Part shown: positions 52,827-61,151 of the stretch, in pieces
Numbering within the stretch: the stretch's first letter is position 1
How the letters are laid out: every line of letters starts with the position of its first letter
Assembly (NCBI RefSeq): GCF_029945925.1
Contig: NZ_JAQSDN010000054.1
Coordinates: forward strand, 55,038 to 119,037
DNA length: 64,000 nucleotides
Direction: 5' to 3'
From: Polaromonas sp.
GTDB lineage: Bacteria > Pseudomonadota > Gammaproteobacteria > Burkholderiales > Burkholderiaceae_C
Notes under the pieces: generated by a model
Told to the model about the DNA's origin: nothing
Databases searched by the model: none
What the model saw: only the letters and a program-made list of their open reading frames with translations
Position numbers and translations under genes: made by a program

Positions 52827-52846
52827 TTTGCCAAAATTTGCCAAAA
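52827..52846. promoter_or_regulatory. Tandem 10-bp repeat upstream of parD
   Basis: TTTGCCAAAA occurs twice in direct succession (52827-52836 and 52837-52846), 18 bases before the parD start. The unit is nearly palindromic, so this is a plausible operator for ParD autoregulation. Confidence 0.5.
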
Positions 52847-52863
52847 GTGCTAGGCTTTAGCCC

Positions 52864-53106
52864 ATGAGCACCATGAATATTTCCCTGCCCGATGGCCTGA
52901 AGGCTTTTGTGGATGAGCTTGTCCAGACGGAGGGCTACGGCACCTCCAGCGAATATATGCGCGAGTTGATTCGGCGTGACCAGGAGCGGCGCCAGTTCAA
53001 GGAGCATTTGCTTGTTGGCATGCGCGCCGGTGTCGAGGGGCCTATGGACGCGGCTTTTTTTGCCGCCCTGCGCAAGCGCGCGAATCCTGCGCGCAAAGCC
53101 ACTTGA
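52864..53106 (+). CDS. parD: ParD-like antitoxin
   Basis: An 80-residue ribbon-helix-helix antitoxin: MNISLPDGLKAFVDELVQTE, then GYGTSSEYMRELIRRDQERR, which is the CopG/ParD DNA-binding fold and toxin-contact start; the C-terminal tail wraps the toxin. Its TGA overlaps the parE ATG (TGATG). Confidence 0.9.
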   Translation: MSTMNISLPDGLKAFVDELVQTEGYGTSSEYMRELIRRDQERRQFKEHLLVGMRAGVEGPMDAAFFAALRKRANPARKAT

Positions 53107-53432
53107 TGGCGGGCATCAAGCCTGCGCTGCACAGCCCGCAAGCGAGCGTGGATATTGAAAACACCATTGACTACTACCTGGTCGAAGCGCCCCACATGGT
53201 GGAGCATTTCGTCGATGCGCTGGAAAACGCCATTGCGCATATTCAACGTTCACCGGGTACGGGCTCGCCACGCTACGCGGTTGAGCTCAATATCCCTGGT
53301 TTGCAGTTCTGGACCTTGGCCAACTTTCCTTTCAGCCTGTTTTACATGGAGCACGATGACCATCTGTGGGTCGTCCGCCTGGTCCACATGAGCCGGGATA
53401 TTCCGCCGTCTCTGCAGGCCGGCGTGGTTTAG
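53106..53432 (+). CDS. parE: ParE-like toxin (RelE/ParE superfamily)
   Basis: A 108-residue RelE/ParE-fold protein: SPQASVDIENTIDYYLVEAP, HMVEHFVDALENAIAHIQRS, GTGSPRYAVELNIPGLQFW and a C-terminal WVVRLVHMSRDIPPSL. ParE toxins poison gyrase, an interesting point next to gyrB, though other members act as RNases. The ATG at 53106 overlaps the parD stop. Confidence 0.9.
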   Translation: MAGIKPALHSPQASVDIENTIDYYLVEAPHMVEHFVDALENAIAHIQRSPGTGSPRYAVELNIPGLQFWTLANFPFSLFYMEHDDHLWVVRLVHMSRDIPPSLQAGVV

Positions 53433-54079
53433 GGGGCTTCGACCCAGACTCTTTCAGCTTCGCCGAGATCATTGAAGGCCGCTGCCTCAATCAGATCGAC
53501 TGGCACCTCTTCGTCGCGCTCCCAGGCTGCCGCTGCCGCGGTGGGCTGGCCCATGATCCCGGGACGTTCGGGCAGGCTGCCGCGCCCCAGCAAATCGCCG
53601 ACGATGGCTTCCCGGACAAACGGCGACAGGCCTACGCCCGCGTGTCTGGCCAGAATATCCAGATCGTTGCGCATCTGCTGACTGATCCAGACCTTGAACG
53701 CCACGGTGTTTTTGCCCAGTTGCGGCACCTTGTAAACCCAGCGGCCAGCACCGCGATCAACTGCGGATCGACTGAACATGATGGCTGGTTCGCTTTCTGC
53801 CCGCCCTGCGCGAATACGCTGCGCCAGCACGGCAACGCGCCCATAGACATAAGCCGTCAAGCGCGCGCGAACCCAGTTTGACTGGCTGACGCCTTCGTAG
53901 TCAGCGGCCCACTTCAGCGTGCGCGCGACCAGTTCGGGGAGCCAGATTTTGATGGCCACCTGTTGTCCATCCAGGCTGGACAGATCAGGTACTTGCGCCA
54001 GCATGCCTTCCTCCGCCTGCGAGCGCTCACTGACTGGTTTGACCGCGATGGGCTGCGATTTTTTCAGGAACCACCACAT
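53429..54079 (-). CDS. Protein with two tandem ribbon-helix-helix-like repeats
   Basis: A 216-residue protein. Residues 41-81 (VAIKIWLPELVARTL, then SQSNWVRARLTAYVYGR) and 126-166 (VAFKVWISQQMRNDL, then LSPFVREAIVGDLLGRG) align with each other and read as a beta strand plus two helices, the ribbon-helix-helix pattern. One polypeptide would then form an intramolecular pseudo-dimer. Start at 54079, where CCGGAG precedes it. It diverges from the PcfJ-like gene across 67 bases, so it is a candidate regulator of that operon. Its stop overlaps the end of parE by four bases on opposite strands. Confidence 0.6.
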   Translation of the reverse strand: MWWFLKKSQPIAVKPVSERSQAEEGMLAQVPDLSSLDGQQVAIKIWLPELVARTLKWAADYEGVSQSNWVRARLTAYVYGRVAVLAQRIRAGRAESEPAIMFSRSAVDRGAGRWVYKVPQLGKNTVAFKVWISQQMRNDLDILARHAGVGLSPFVREAIVGDLLGRGSLPERPGIMGQPTAAAAAWERDEEVPVDLIEAAAFNDLGEAERVWVEAP

Positions 54080-54146
54080 GGACAAACTCCGGTGCAATTT
54101 GAGGGGAAGTCTGGTTTGAGGGCCGCTGTTCTTCTAACCTTGATGC

Positions 54147-55886
54147 ATGAAGACGCTCAACGACTCTCCCCTTCAGTTTGACACGAAAGGCGGCATTGGC
54201 TTTCGCGTGTCCAGTAGCGCAACCCGCAAACGACTTGGCCGGGCAGGAGTACATGTCAAGACCGAACCCCCAAGGCCGACACTGACTGGCCGAGTCTTCG
54301 ACGACATTGTTGGCCTGGGCAGCGCAGCGTTGATCCCCCATGTCCGGCAACTCCTGGAGAAGGACAGCGTGCGGGTGATTCATCAGAGCGACACCGTGAC
54401 CCGAATCAGGGTGTGCGGTGCACTGGACTATGTCATCGACCGCATCCAGCACCAGGTTTGGGTTGAACCCGCGCCGCTCACCCGGCAAGAGCGTGCCGCC
54501 AAAGAACAAGCGCCGTGGTACCACCCATTGAACGGCAAAAGGCATGACGCCGACCTGCTTGATCCCCTGTGTAAACCCATGTGGTTGAACTACATTGCCG
54601 CGCGTCCAGGCTGGTTTGGTTATGCGTTTGCGCGTCACAAAGGCACACAAAAGCAGCTTTTTACCGAGCAGGACGAGATGGCATTGGCGCTGCAGAGGGT
54701 CATCCGCACGACATGGCGTCACATCGCCTGTGACAAGGCCTTCATTTTGTTGCGGCACTGCTTGGTCACTGCCTTGACACTGCAACTGGGCCCAAGCACG
54801 GTCAGCCTGGCCATGCGCTCACGCCAGCGTACCAAAAACATGGCACTGGATGCCAGACACATGAGCCTGGTGCTGCGTCACCAGCAAGCATTTGCATCCA
54901 TGGCGCGTGAGAACCCCAGGCTGTTGCCCGCGCTGACCGCCTGGCTGCTGCATGATGAAAACGACAGTGCGGCCACCTCTCTGAAGTTGCACGATGCCCT
55001 GCCCCTCATGCGGCGTGACCTGCTGGCTGCTGGCCTGCAACCGAAGGCCTGGCGCTACCTGGCGCAACACGGCTTCAAGCAACTGCAACCCCACAATTTG
55101 TCTTACGCGCATTGGGCCTCCATGCTGCAAACCTTGCACGCGCTCGACGCGGCGCGCTGGCCGGCACTGCCACCGCGCGGTTTCTTGCGCCTGCTGCACG
55201 ACACAGCAGGCCACCCCCTGCACTACGAGGACACATGTGACCGCATTGCCGCTGGCTGGTTTTGGCAAGTGGCGTGTGATGCGGCCCATGCCTGCAAGGG
55301 CGACACTGCCGAATACAGCTATCTGTTTGACTGCATACCCGCATGGGCCTGGATGGTGCGTCACTACCAGCTGAGGCCCGATAAAAACCAGCGCCGCAAA
55401 GGACGGGCGTGGCTGGAGTTCATGAGCGACGTGTTGCAGAGCATGGCGTTGGAACAGGATGTACCCGCGTGGGCGCTGTGGCTGCCGCCTGACGGCTGGG
55501 ACGACAGCCACAGGCACAAAATTGTGCCGCTACAGTCCCCCCAGGCGCTGCTGCGTGAAGCCATTGAACTGCACAACTGCGCCGATGCCTACCAGGACCG
55601 CTGCCGCGCCGAAAGCCACATTTTGATCAGCCTGCGTTTGCGGGCGACCGACAAGCCCGTGGCCCTGGCCTGCATCGAGCGGCGCGGCTGCAACTGGGTG
55701 CTGGGCCAGCTGGCAGGCCCGTGCAACCAGCCGGTGCGCCGCTGGGTGCAGCAAATTGCGCAAGAGGCCGTTGCATGGGTGCGCTACCATCACAGCCAAC
55801 GCCCGCCTGTAGCTGTGCAGCCGCAGGGCAGTGACGACATCAACGACGATATCAACGAAGAGCACCTCCTGTTCGAAGATCCATGA
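54147..55886 (+). CDS. PcfJ-like protein
   Basis: A 579-residue protein. The C-terminal part (about residues 465-560) carries a PcfJ-type pattern: LLREAIELHNCADAYQDRCR, then HILISLRLRATDKPVALACI, then WVLGQLAGPCNQPVRRWVQ. Elsewhere it is Trp- and His-rich and helical (RPGWFGYAFARHKGT, EYSYLFDCIPAWAWMVRHY) with no recognised catalytic site. PcfJ domains occur in conjugative-element and accessory proteins of unknown function. Only 25 bases separate it from the methyltransferase gene, so PcfJ-like, mod and res probably form one operon. Confidence 0.65.
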   Translation: MKTLNDSPLQFDTKGGIGFRVSSSATRKRLGRAGVHVKTEPPRPTLTGRVFDDIVGLGSAALIPHVRQLLEKDSVRVIHQSDTVTRIRVCGALDYVIDRIQHQVWVEPAPLTRQERAAKEQAPWYHPLNGKRHDADLLDPLCKPMWLNYIAARPGWFGYAFARHKGTQKQLFTEQDEMALALQRVIRTTWRHIACDKAFILLRHCLVTALTLQLGPSTVSLAMRSRQRTKNMALDARHMSLVLRHQQAFASMARENPRLLPALTAWLLHDENDSAATSLKLHDALPLMRRDLLAAGLQPKAWRYLAQHGFKQLQPHNLSYAHWASMLQTLHALDAARWPALPPRGFLRLLHDTAGHPLHYEDTCDRIAAGWFWQVACDAAHACKGDTAEYSYLFDCIPAWAWMVRHYQLRPDKNQRRKGRAWLEFMSDVLQSMALEQDVPAWALWLPPDGWDDSHRHKIVPLQSPQALLREAIELHNCADAYQDRCRAESHILISLRLRATDKPVALACIERRGCNWVLGQLAGPCNQPVRRWVQQIAQEAVAWVRYHHSQRPPVAVQPQGSDDINDDINEEHLLFEDP

Positions 55887-55911
55887 CACCCAGCGCTTTG
55901 AAACCCACCTC

Positions 55912-57465
55912 ATGAACCTGCCAGACCAGGGCCTGCAACTCGGCTGGACCGGCAAAACCGCCGCCCAGCGCGTGGCCCGCCAAACGCCTTTTCATGCGCT
56001 CGAGCCCGTCAGCACCCACGGCACACCGGGCAGCGGCAACCTGCTGGTACAGGGCGACAACCTGCAGGCCCTCAAGGCGCTGCTGCCGTTTTACAAGGGC
56101 CGCGTGAAATGCGTCTTCATTGACCCGCCCTACAACACCGGCAGCGCATTCGAGCATTACGACGACAAGCTGCAGCACTCACAGTGGCTGAGCATGATGC
56201 TGCCCCGGCTGGAGCTGCTCAAGGACTTGTTAAGCGCCGACGGCAGCATCTGGGTAACGATTGATGACAACGAAGGCCATTACCTCAAGGTGTTGATGGA
56301 TGAGGTTTTTGGGCGGGGGAATTTCGTAACGTCGATTTGCTGGGAGAAAATTTACACATTAAAAAACACGGCGCGTCTGTTTTCAGAGCAGCACGATCTG
56401 ATGTTTGTATATGCGAAATCATTGTCAACTTTTGCAATGAACCATCTCCCGCGGGACGAAAAGCACAATTCTCTTTTTAAAAATCCTGATCAAGATTCGC
56501 GAGGAATCTGGCAAGACAGTGCGCTTCATGCTAGAAATTTTTACAGCAAGGGCAGCTACCAAGTTAGTAGCCCGAATGGAAAAATATTCACGCCGCCTCC
56601 AGGGCGTTATTGGACGGTGTCGGAAGATAATTTTCGTGCTCTTGACGATGAGGGCCGTATTTGGTGGGGAAAGGAAGGCGGTAATGCGCCACGTAAGAAG
56701 GCGTTCTTGACTGAGGTAAAAGCCACCATAGTGCCAGGCACAATTTGGACTTATCAGGAGGCAGGTCAAAACGCTGAAGCCAAGGCCGAAATCAAATTGC
56801 TTTTTGCCGAGACTGCTGAAATATTCATCACGCCGAAACCCGAAAAACTGATTCGACGCGTGTTGACGATTGCAACCAACCCCGGCGACCTCGTCCTCGA
56901 CAGCTTCCTCGGTTCAGGTACCACCGCCGCCGTGGCCCACAAAATGGGCCGCCGTTGGATAGGTATCGAGATGGGCGAGCATGCCGAAACGCACTGCTTG
57001 CCGCGCCTGCAAAAAGTCATTGAGGGCGAGCAGGGCGGCATCAGCACCGCCGTCAACTGGCAGGGTGGCGGCGGCTTTCAGTTCATGCGGCTGGGGCCGG
57101 CCATTTTCACCGCGCAGCGGCGCATTGCACCCGACGTAAGTTTTGCCGCGCTGGCTGCGCTGGTCTGGCATGTGGAAACCGGGCAACCTGCCGCGCACGC
57201 ACTTTCAGCCGCGTTGCTCGGTGTACACGAGGGCACGGCCTGCTACCTGCTGTACAACGGCGTGCTCGGTGACAAGCGGCCCGCGGCCGGCAATGTGCTG
57301 ACCGACGCGGTGTATCGCCACCTGATGGCCACGCACCCGCACGCCGGGCCTCTGGTGGTGTATGGCGAGGCGACGCAAATGGGGCCGGCCCGGCGCGCGG
57401 CCTTGCGGCTGACCTTCAAACAGCTGCCCTATGACCTGAAGCAACTGCAAAGCGGGGGTACGTGA
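55912..57465 (+). CDS. mod: Type III restriction-modification methyltransferase (Mod)
   Basis: A 517-residue beta-class N6-adenine methyltransferase: catalytic motif IV VFIDPPYNTGSAFEHYDD near residue 70 comes before motif I (LDSFLGSGTTAAV) near residue 328. It should recognise DNA through the central target-recognition region (about residues 136-322) and work with Res. That central DNA is AT-richer (23 of 60 bases GC in 56461-56520, against 42 of 60 in 57061-57120), pointing to exchange of the specificity segment. Start at 55912. Confidence 0.9.
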   Translation: MNLPDQGLQLGWTGKTAAQRVARQTPFHALEPVSTHGTPGSGNLLVQGDNLQALKALLPFYKGRVKCVFIDPPYNTGSAFEHYDDKLQHSQWLSMMLPRLELLKDLLSADGSIWVTIDDNEGHYLKVLMDEVFGRGNFVTSICWEKIYTLKNTARLFSEQHDLMFVYAKSLSTFAMNHLPRDEKHNSLFKNPDQDSRGIWQDSALHARNFYSKGSYQVSSPNGKIFTPPPGRYWTVSEDNFRALDDEGRIWWGKEGGNAPRKKAFLTEVKATIVPGTIWTYQEAGQNAEAKAEIKLLFAETAEIFITPKPEKLIRRVLTIATNPGDLVLDSFLGSGTTAAVAHKMGRRWIGIEMGEHAETHCLPRLQKVIEGEQGGISTAVNWQGGGGFQFMRLGPAIFTAQRRIAPDVSFAALAALVWHVETGQPAAHALSAALLGVHEGTACYLLYNGVLGDKRPAAGNVLTDAVYRHLMATHPHAGPLVVYGEATQMGPARRAALRLTFKQLPYDLKQLQSGGT

Positions 57466-60257
57466 TGAGCGCGATGAACACCCAAGCCCTGACCCTCAAG
57501 AAATACCAGGCAGAGGCGCTGAACACGCTCGAAGCGTTTTTGCAGGCCAGCACGGCCGGTGACGGCAGTGAGCCCAGCGCAAACCTGGCACTGGCTTATG
57601 CCGACGCACTGGCGGCACAACAACGCCGCGTGAGCGGAAATCCGGGTGATGGCGGCGAGGCGCCTTACCGCGATTCATTTGCCAAAGCCGAGGGCGCGCG
57701 TGCGGCTGTGCCGCATGTGTGCCTGCGCATACCTACAGGCGGCGGCAAGACCATTTTGGGCGCCCATGCCATTGGCCGCATCGCGCGCACGCTGGGGCCG
57801 CAGCAGTTGTGGGGACAACGACCCGTGGTGCTCTGGCTGACGCCGACGGACATGATCCGCGAGCAAACGCTGGATGCCCTGCAACAGCCGGGCCACCCTT
57901 ATGCGCTGGCGCTTGGCGAACACTTTGGCACCGATGTGACGGTGCTGGAACTGGAGCAGTTTGCCGGCCTGTCACCCGAGGACTGGGGACACAAAACCGT
58001 GGTGCTGGTGGCAACCATACAGGCCTTTCGCGTCAAGAGCACGCAACTGAGGCAGGTGTACAGCTATGACGATGCCTTGCCCCGGCACTTCAAGCGTCTG
58101 GCGCAGGCCGCACCGCAGGCGATGACCGGGCTGGAGCTGCTGACGGCTGCCGATGTGAACCGTTATGAAGGTGACCCGCTGACCGATGTCGATATTGGCC
58201 AGCCCAAGGCCTCGCTGGCCAACCTGCTGTTTGTGCTGAGGCCGGCCATCATTGTTGATGAAGCGCACAACGCCCAAACAGACACCAGCTTCAAGACACT
58301 GGCGCGCTTCAACCCGGCCTGCATCATCGAGCTGACGGCCACGCCGCTGCCAGAGACCAATGTGCTGCACCGCGTGAGCGCGTGGGAGCTGAAGCAGGCC
58401 GACATGATCAAGCTGCCGGTGGTATTGGTGCACCACCAGGGTGACTGGCAGGCGGTGGTGCGTGATGCGCGCTTGCAGCGCGACAAGCTGGAGGCGTTGG
58501 CACGGATGGAGCCACAGCACATTCGGCCCATCATGCTGCTGCAGGCGCAGGACATTTCAGGCACCGTGACACCGGAGGCATTGAAAAAGCACCTGGTTGA
58601 AGTCGAAAGGATTCCCGCTGATCAGATTGCGATTGCCACCGGCAAGATCAAGGAACTGGCCAATGTGAACCTGATGGCTGCTGATTGCCTGATTCGCTAC
58701 GTCATCACCGTTGAGGCGCTTAAGGAGGGCTGGGACTGCCCGTTTGCCTACATCTTGTGTTCGCTGCAGAGCGTGCGCAGTGGCAAGGATGTGGAGCAGT
58801 TGCTGGGCCGCGTGTTGCGCATGCCGTATGCGAAAAGGCGCGTGAGCGAGGAGCTGAACCGGGCCTGGGCCTTTGTGGTGTCGCCAGACTTTCAGGCCGA
58901 GGCTCTGGCGCTGCGCGACAAGATGGTGGCCAGCATGGGCTTTGACGCACTGGAAGCGGCGCAGGCGGTGCTGCCAGCGACAGAACCGCTGTTTAATGAC
59001 CCGGGGCTGCCGCTGTTTAACCAGACGCAAACGCGGCCAACAGACCTGGTCATCACGCTGCCTGCTTCGCTGGACATCAGCAAGGTGCCCTTGCCCGAAG
59101 CCGCCCGGCTGGTGCAGCACGGCGAACATGTTCAGGTGATTTGCCGAGACGACGTGAAGCCCGATGAGGCGGCGGCAATGGTGGCGGCACTGCCGAAGGC
59201 GCACCAGGAGCGGGTCAAGCGCGAGATTGATGACCACAACGCGATGGTGACCATGTTACAGGCGCCAAGCACGCGGCGCCTGCCGTTTGCACCGCTGCCG
59301 CAACTGGTGATTGATCTTGACGGCAGCTGGCAGCTGGTGGAAAGCGAGACGCTGGCCAACCTTGCAGGTTTTTCCTTGCTGGGCGAGCCGGTGACTGGCC
59401 TGGCCGCCTACAACCCGCAGGATTACGCGCGCATGGCGACGCTGGATACGTCTGCCCGGCAGAAGATCGAGATTGAGCTGGCGTCAACCCAGCTTGCGCT
59501 TGATGGGGTGAGCACCAGCATCACCGAAACCGATTTGATCGGCAGACTGGCCGAAGAGGTACGCACCGAGTACACGGTGCCCGGCGAGCTGGATGGCTAC
59601 CTGGCGCGCGTGCTGCTGCATCTGCGGCGCGATGCCGGGCACACGTTGACGGGCCTGGTACGGCACCAGCATGAGTTGGCACGGGCGATCTCAACGGACA
59701 TCGCCATCCGCATCGCCAACGCACGCAAGAAGGGTTTTGGCGTGGCGATGTCGCTGGACATGTTCAGCGAGCCGGCCATGAAGGAAGGGATGACTGACGG
59801 TTTCAGGCATGAGTTCCGCTTCAACCCTGACTACTATCCGGCGCGCCCGCCTTACTACGACGGCAGTGTGAAATTCAAGAAGCATTACTACCCTTTGATA
59901 AATGATCTGCGCGACGGCGGTGAAGAATGGGAGTGCGCCGTGGCGATTGAAGGCCTTGCACCTGTGAAGCAATGGGTGCGCAATGTCGAGAGAGACCGGC
60001 TCAACTCGTTCTGGTTGCCGACATCCAGCGACTACTTCTACCCCGACTTCGTGTGCGAACTGACCGACGGCCGAAAGCTGGTGGTGGAGTACAAGGGCGG
60101 TCACCTCATCGACGGCCCCGATGCGACCGAGAAGGCGCGCATCGGCGAGCGCTGGGCAGCCACCAGCCAGAACGGTAGTTGCATTTTTGTGCAGGTCAGC
60201 AAAGCCGACCCCCTGAAAAGAAGCCTGGAAAAGCAGTTGCTGGATGCGCTTGGCTGA
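57465..60257 (+). CDS. res: Type III restriction enzyme helicase/nuclease (Res)
   Basis: A 930-residue superfamily 2 translocase-nuclease. Walker A PTGGGKTILGA, DEAH box VDEAHNAQ, motif III ELTATPLPE and motif VI QLLGRVLRMPYAKRR are present; the C-terminal part has YPDFVCELTDGRKLVVEYKG, a PD-(D/E)XK-type cleavage site. The start overlaps the mod stop (TGATG); a GTG at 57462 is also possible. With Mod it forms a complete type III system. Confidence 0.92.
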   Translation: MSAMNTQALTLKKYQAEALNTLEAFLQASTAGDGSEPSANLALAYADALAAQQRRVSGNPGDGGEAPYRDSFAKAEGARAAVPHVCLRIPTGGGKTILGAHAIGRIARTLGPQQLWGQRPVVLWLTPTDMIREQTLDALQQPGHPYALALGEHFGTDVTVLELEQFAGLSPEDWGHKTVVLVATIQAFRVKSTQLRQVYSYDDALPRHFKRLAQAAPQAMTGLELLTAADVNRYEGDPLTDVDIGQPKASLANLLFVLRPAIIVDEAHNAQTDTSFKTLARFNPACIIELTATPLPETNVLHRVSAWELKQADMIKLPVVLVHHQGDWQAVVRDARLQRDKLEALARMEPQHIRPIMLLQAQDISGTVTPEALKKHLVEVERIPADQIAIATGKIKELANVNLMAADCLIRYVITVEALKEGWDCPFAYILCSLQSVRSGKDVEQLLGRVLRMPYAKRRVSEELNRAWAFVVSPDFQAEALALRDKMVASMGFDALEAAQAVLPATEPLFNDPGLPLFNQTQTRPTDLVITLPASLDISKVPLPEAARLVQHGEHVQVICRDDVKPDEAAAMVAALPKAHQERVKREIDDHNAMVTMLQAPSTRRLPFAPLPQLVIDLDGSWQLVESETLANLAGFSLLGEPVTGLAAYNPQDYARMATLDTSARQKIEIELASTQLALDGVSTSITETDLIGRLAEEVRTEYTVPGELDGYLARVLLHLRRDAGHTLTGLVRHQHELARAISTDIAIRIANARKKGFGVAMSLDMFSEPAMKEGMTDGFRHEFRFNPDYYPARPPYYDGSVKFKKHYYPLINDLRDGGEEWECAVAIEGLAPVKQWVRNVERDRLNSFWLPTSSDYFYPDFVCELTDGRKLVVEYKGGHLIDGPDATEKARIGERWAATSQNGSCIFVQVSKADPLKRSLEKQLLDALG

Positions 60258-60312
60258 ACCCAGAGGGCCCAGGCTTGACTCCGTGTCCCGCCTGATCTTG
60301 TGACGCTTTACT

Positions 60313-60421
60313 TCAGCGGCCTGCGTGTTGCATCGCCGTCTGCACGGCAGGGTGCGCCGCCAGGGCCTGAACGCGCTCTTCGGCAAGCAGGGCTGGCGCC
60401 ACGCCCGGTCGCCGGGCTTGT
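60313..60421 (-). pseudogene. Possible 3' gene remnant
   Basis: The minus strand reads like a protein tail (APALLAEERVQALAAHPAVQ, then TAMQHAGR and a stop at 60313). No start or family is evident. It lies in the 372-bp gap between res and the small membrane protein. Confidence 0.25.
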
Positions 60422-60423
60422 GG

Positions 60424-60478
60424 TTAAAACCGGCATCAGCCCTTTTCCTGCCTGCGCCGGCAGCTATGAAAAGAGGAG
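60424..60478 (+). repeat. Short intergenic repeat, copy 11
   Basis: Plus orientation: TTAAAACCGGCATCAGCCC, then TGCGCCGGCAGCTATGA, then AAAGAGGAG, which lacks the final ATAGC. Confidence 0.7.
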
Positions 60479-60629
60479 TGCGCCGGGTTGTCCGGTTTGT
60501 CCTACACCGGCGTGCGCCGGCTGCTGATTCGGCGCGCGCGGCCCGCCGCCTACCATCTTCCTTGCTGTTGCGAGTCTTGCCTGGCGCCCACTTGCCTGGC
60601 GCCTTTTCATCCTTTCAGGGAGAAACACC

Positions 60630-60815
60630 ATGTTGAAGTACGCCATTGTTTTCGCCATCATTTCGCTGATTGCCGGGGCCCTGGGCTTTGGCGGTATTGC
60701 GGCTGGCTCGGCCGGCATTGCCAAAATCCTGTTCGGCCTGTTCCTGATCCTGGCCGTGGTGTTTATCGTGCTGGCAGCGCTCGGTGTGGGTGCGGCCAGG
60801 AAGGCACTCAAGTAA
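60630..60815 (+). CDS. DUF1328/UPF0391 small membrane protein
   Basis: A 61-residue protein made almost entirely of two membrane helices ([20 protein letters not shown] and [20 protein letters not shown]) joined by a short loop. It matches the DUF1328 family, often induced by stress and placed near lipid or envelope genes. TCAGGGAG precedes the start. Confidence 0.88.
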   Translation: MLKYAIVFAIISLIAGALGFGGIAAGSAGIAKILFGLFLILAVVFIVLAALGVGAARKALK

Positions 60816-61151
60816 ATGCCGCTGTCACTGACTGCCGGCGTCATGTCCCAGGTGCCTTCGCCCCCGCCTTCCGGCCAGAGCCGCCACGTCGTAGTCCGGC
60901 GGGTGGATCGCCTGCGGGCCAGCCTGGCGCAACTGCTGCTGGTGACGCGACTGCGCGCCCTGACCCGGCGCAGCCTGACGGTGGATTTGCTGGAACGCGC
61001 CGCCCATGTGATTTTCGTGACCTGCAAAAGCTGGTTTCTGCCGTCGCCGGACCGCGGCGGGCAGGTGCCGCCGGCGGCCACCGGCGCGCCGGTTTCGCCG
61101 CCCTCCGACTACAACAAGAAAAAGGACCTTGATGCACACCGCCACGATTGA
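60816..61151 (+). CDS. Hypothetical protein between DUF1328 and transglutaminase genes
   Basis: A 111-residue frame that starts at the base after the DUF1328 stop. It is basic in its middle (HVVVRRVDRLRASLAQLLLV, then TRLRALTRRSLTVDLLERAA) with a short hydrophobic run and a Pro-rich tail. No recognised domain. Its end overlaps the start of the next gene by 20 bases in another frame, which weakens but does not exclude it. An internal start at 60843 is also possible. Confidence 0.4.
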   Translation: MPLSLTAGVMSQVPSPPPSGQSRHVVVRRVDRLRASLAQLLLVTRLRALTRRSLTVDLLERAAHVIFVTCKSWFLPSPDRGGQVPPAATGAPVSPPSDYNKKKDLDAHRHD

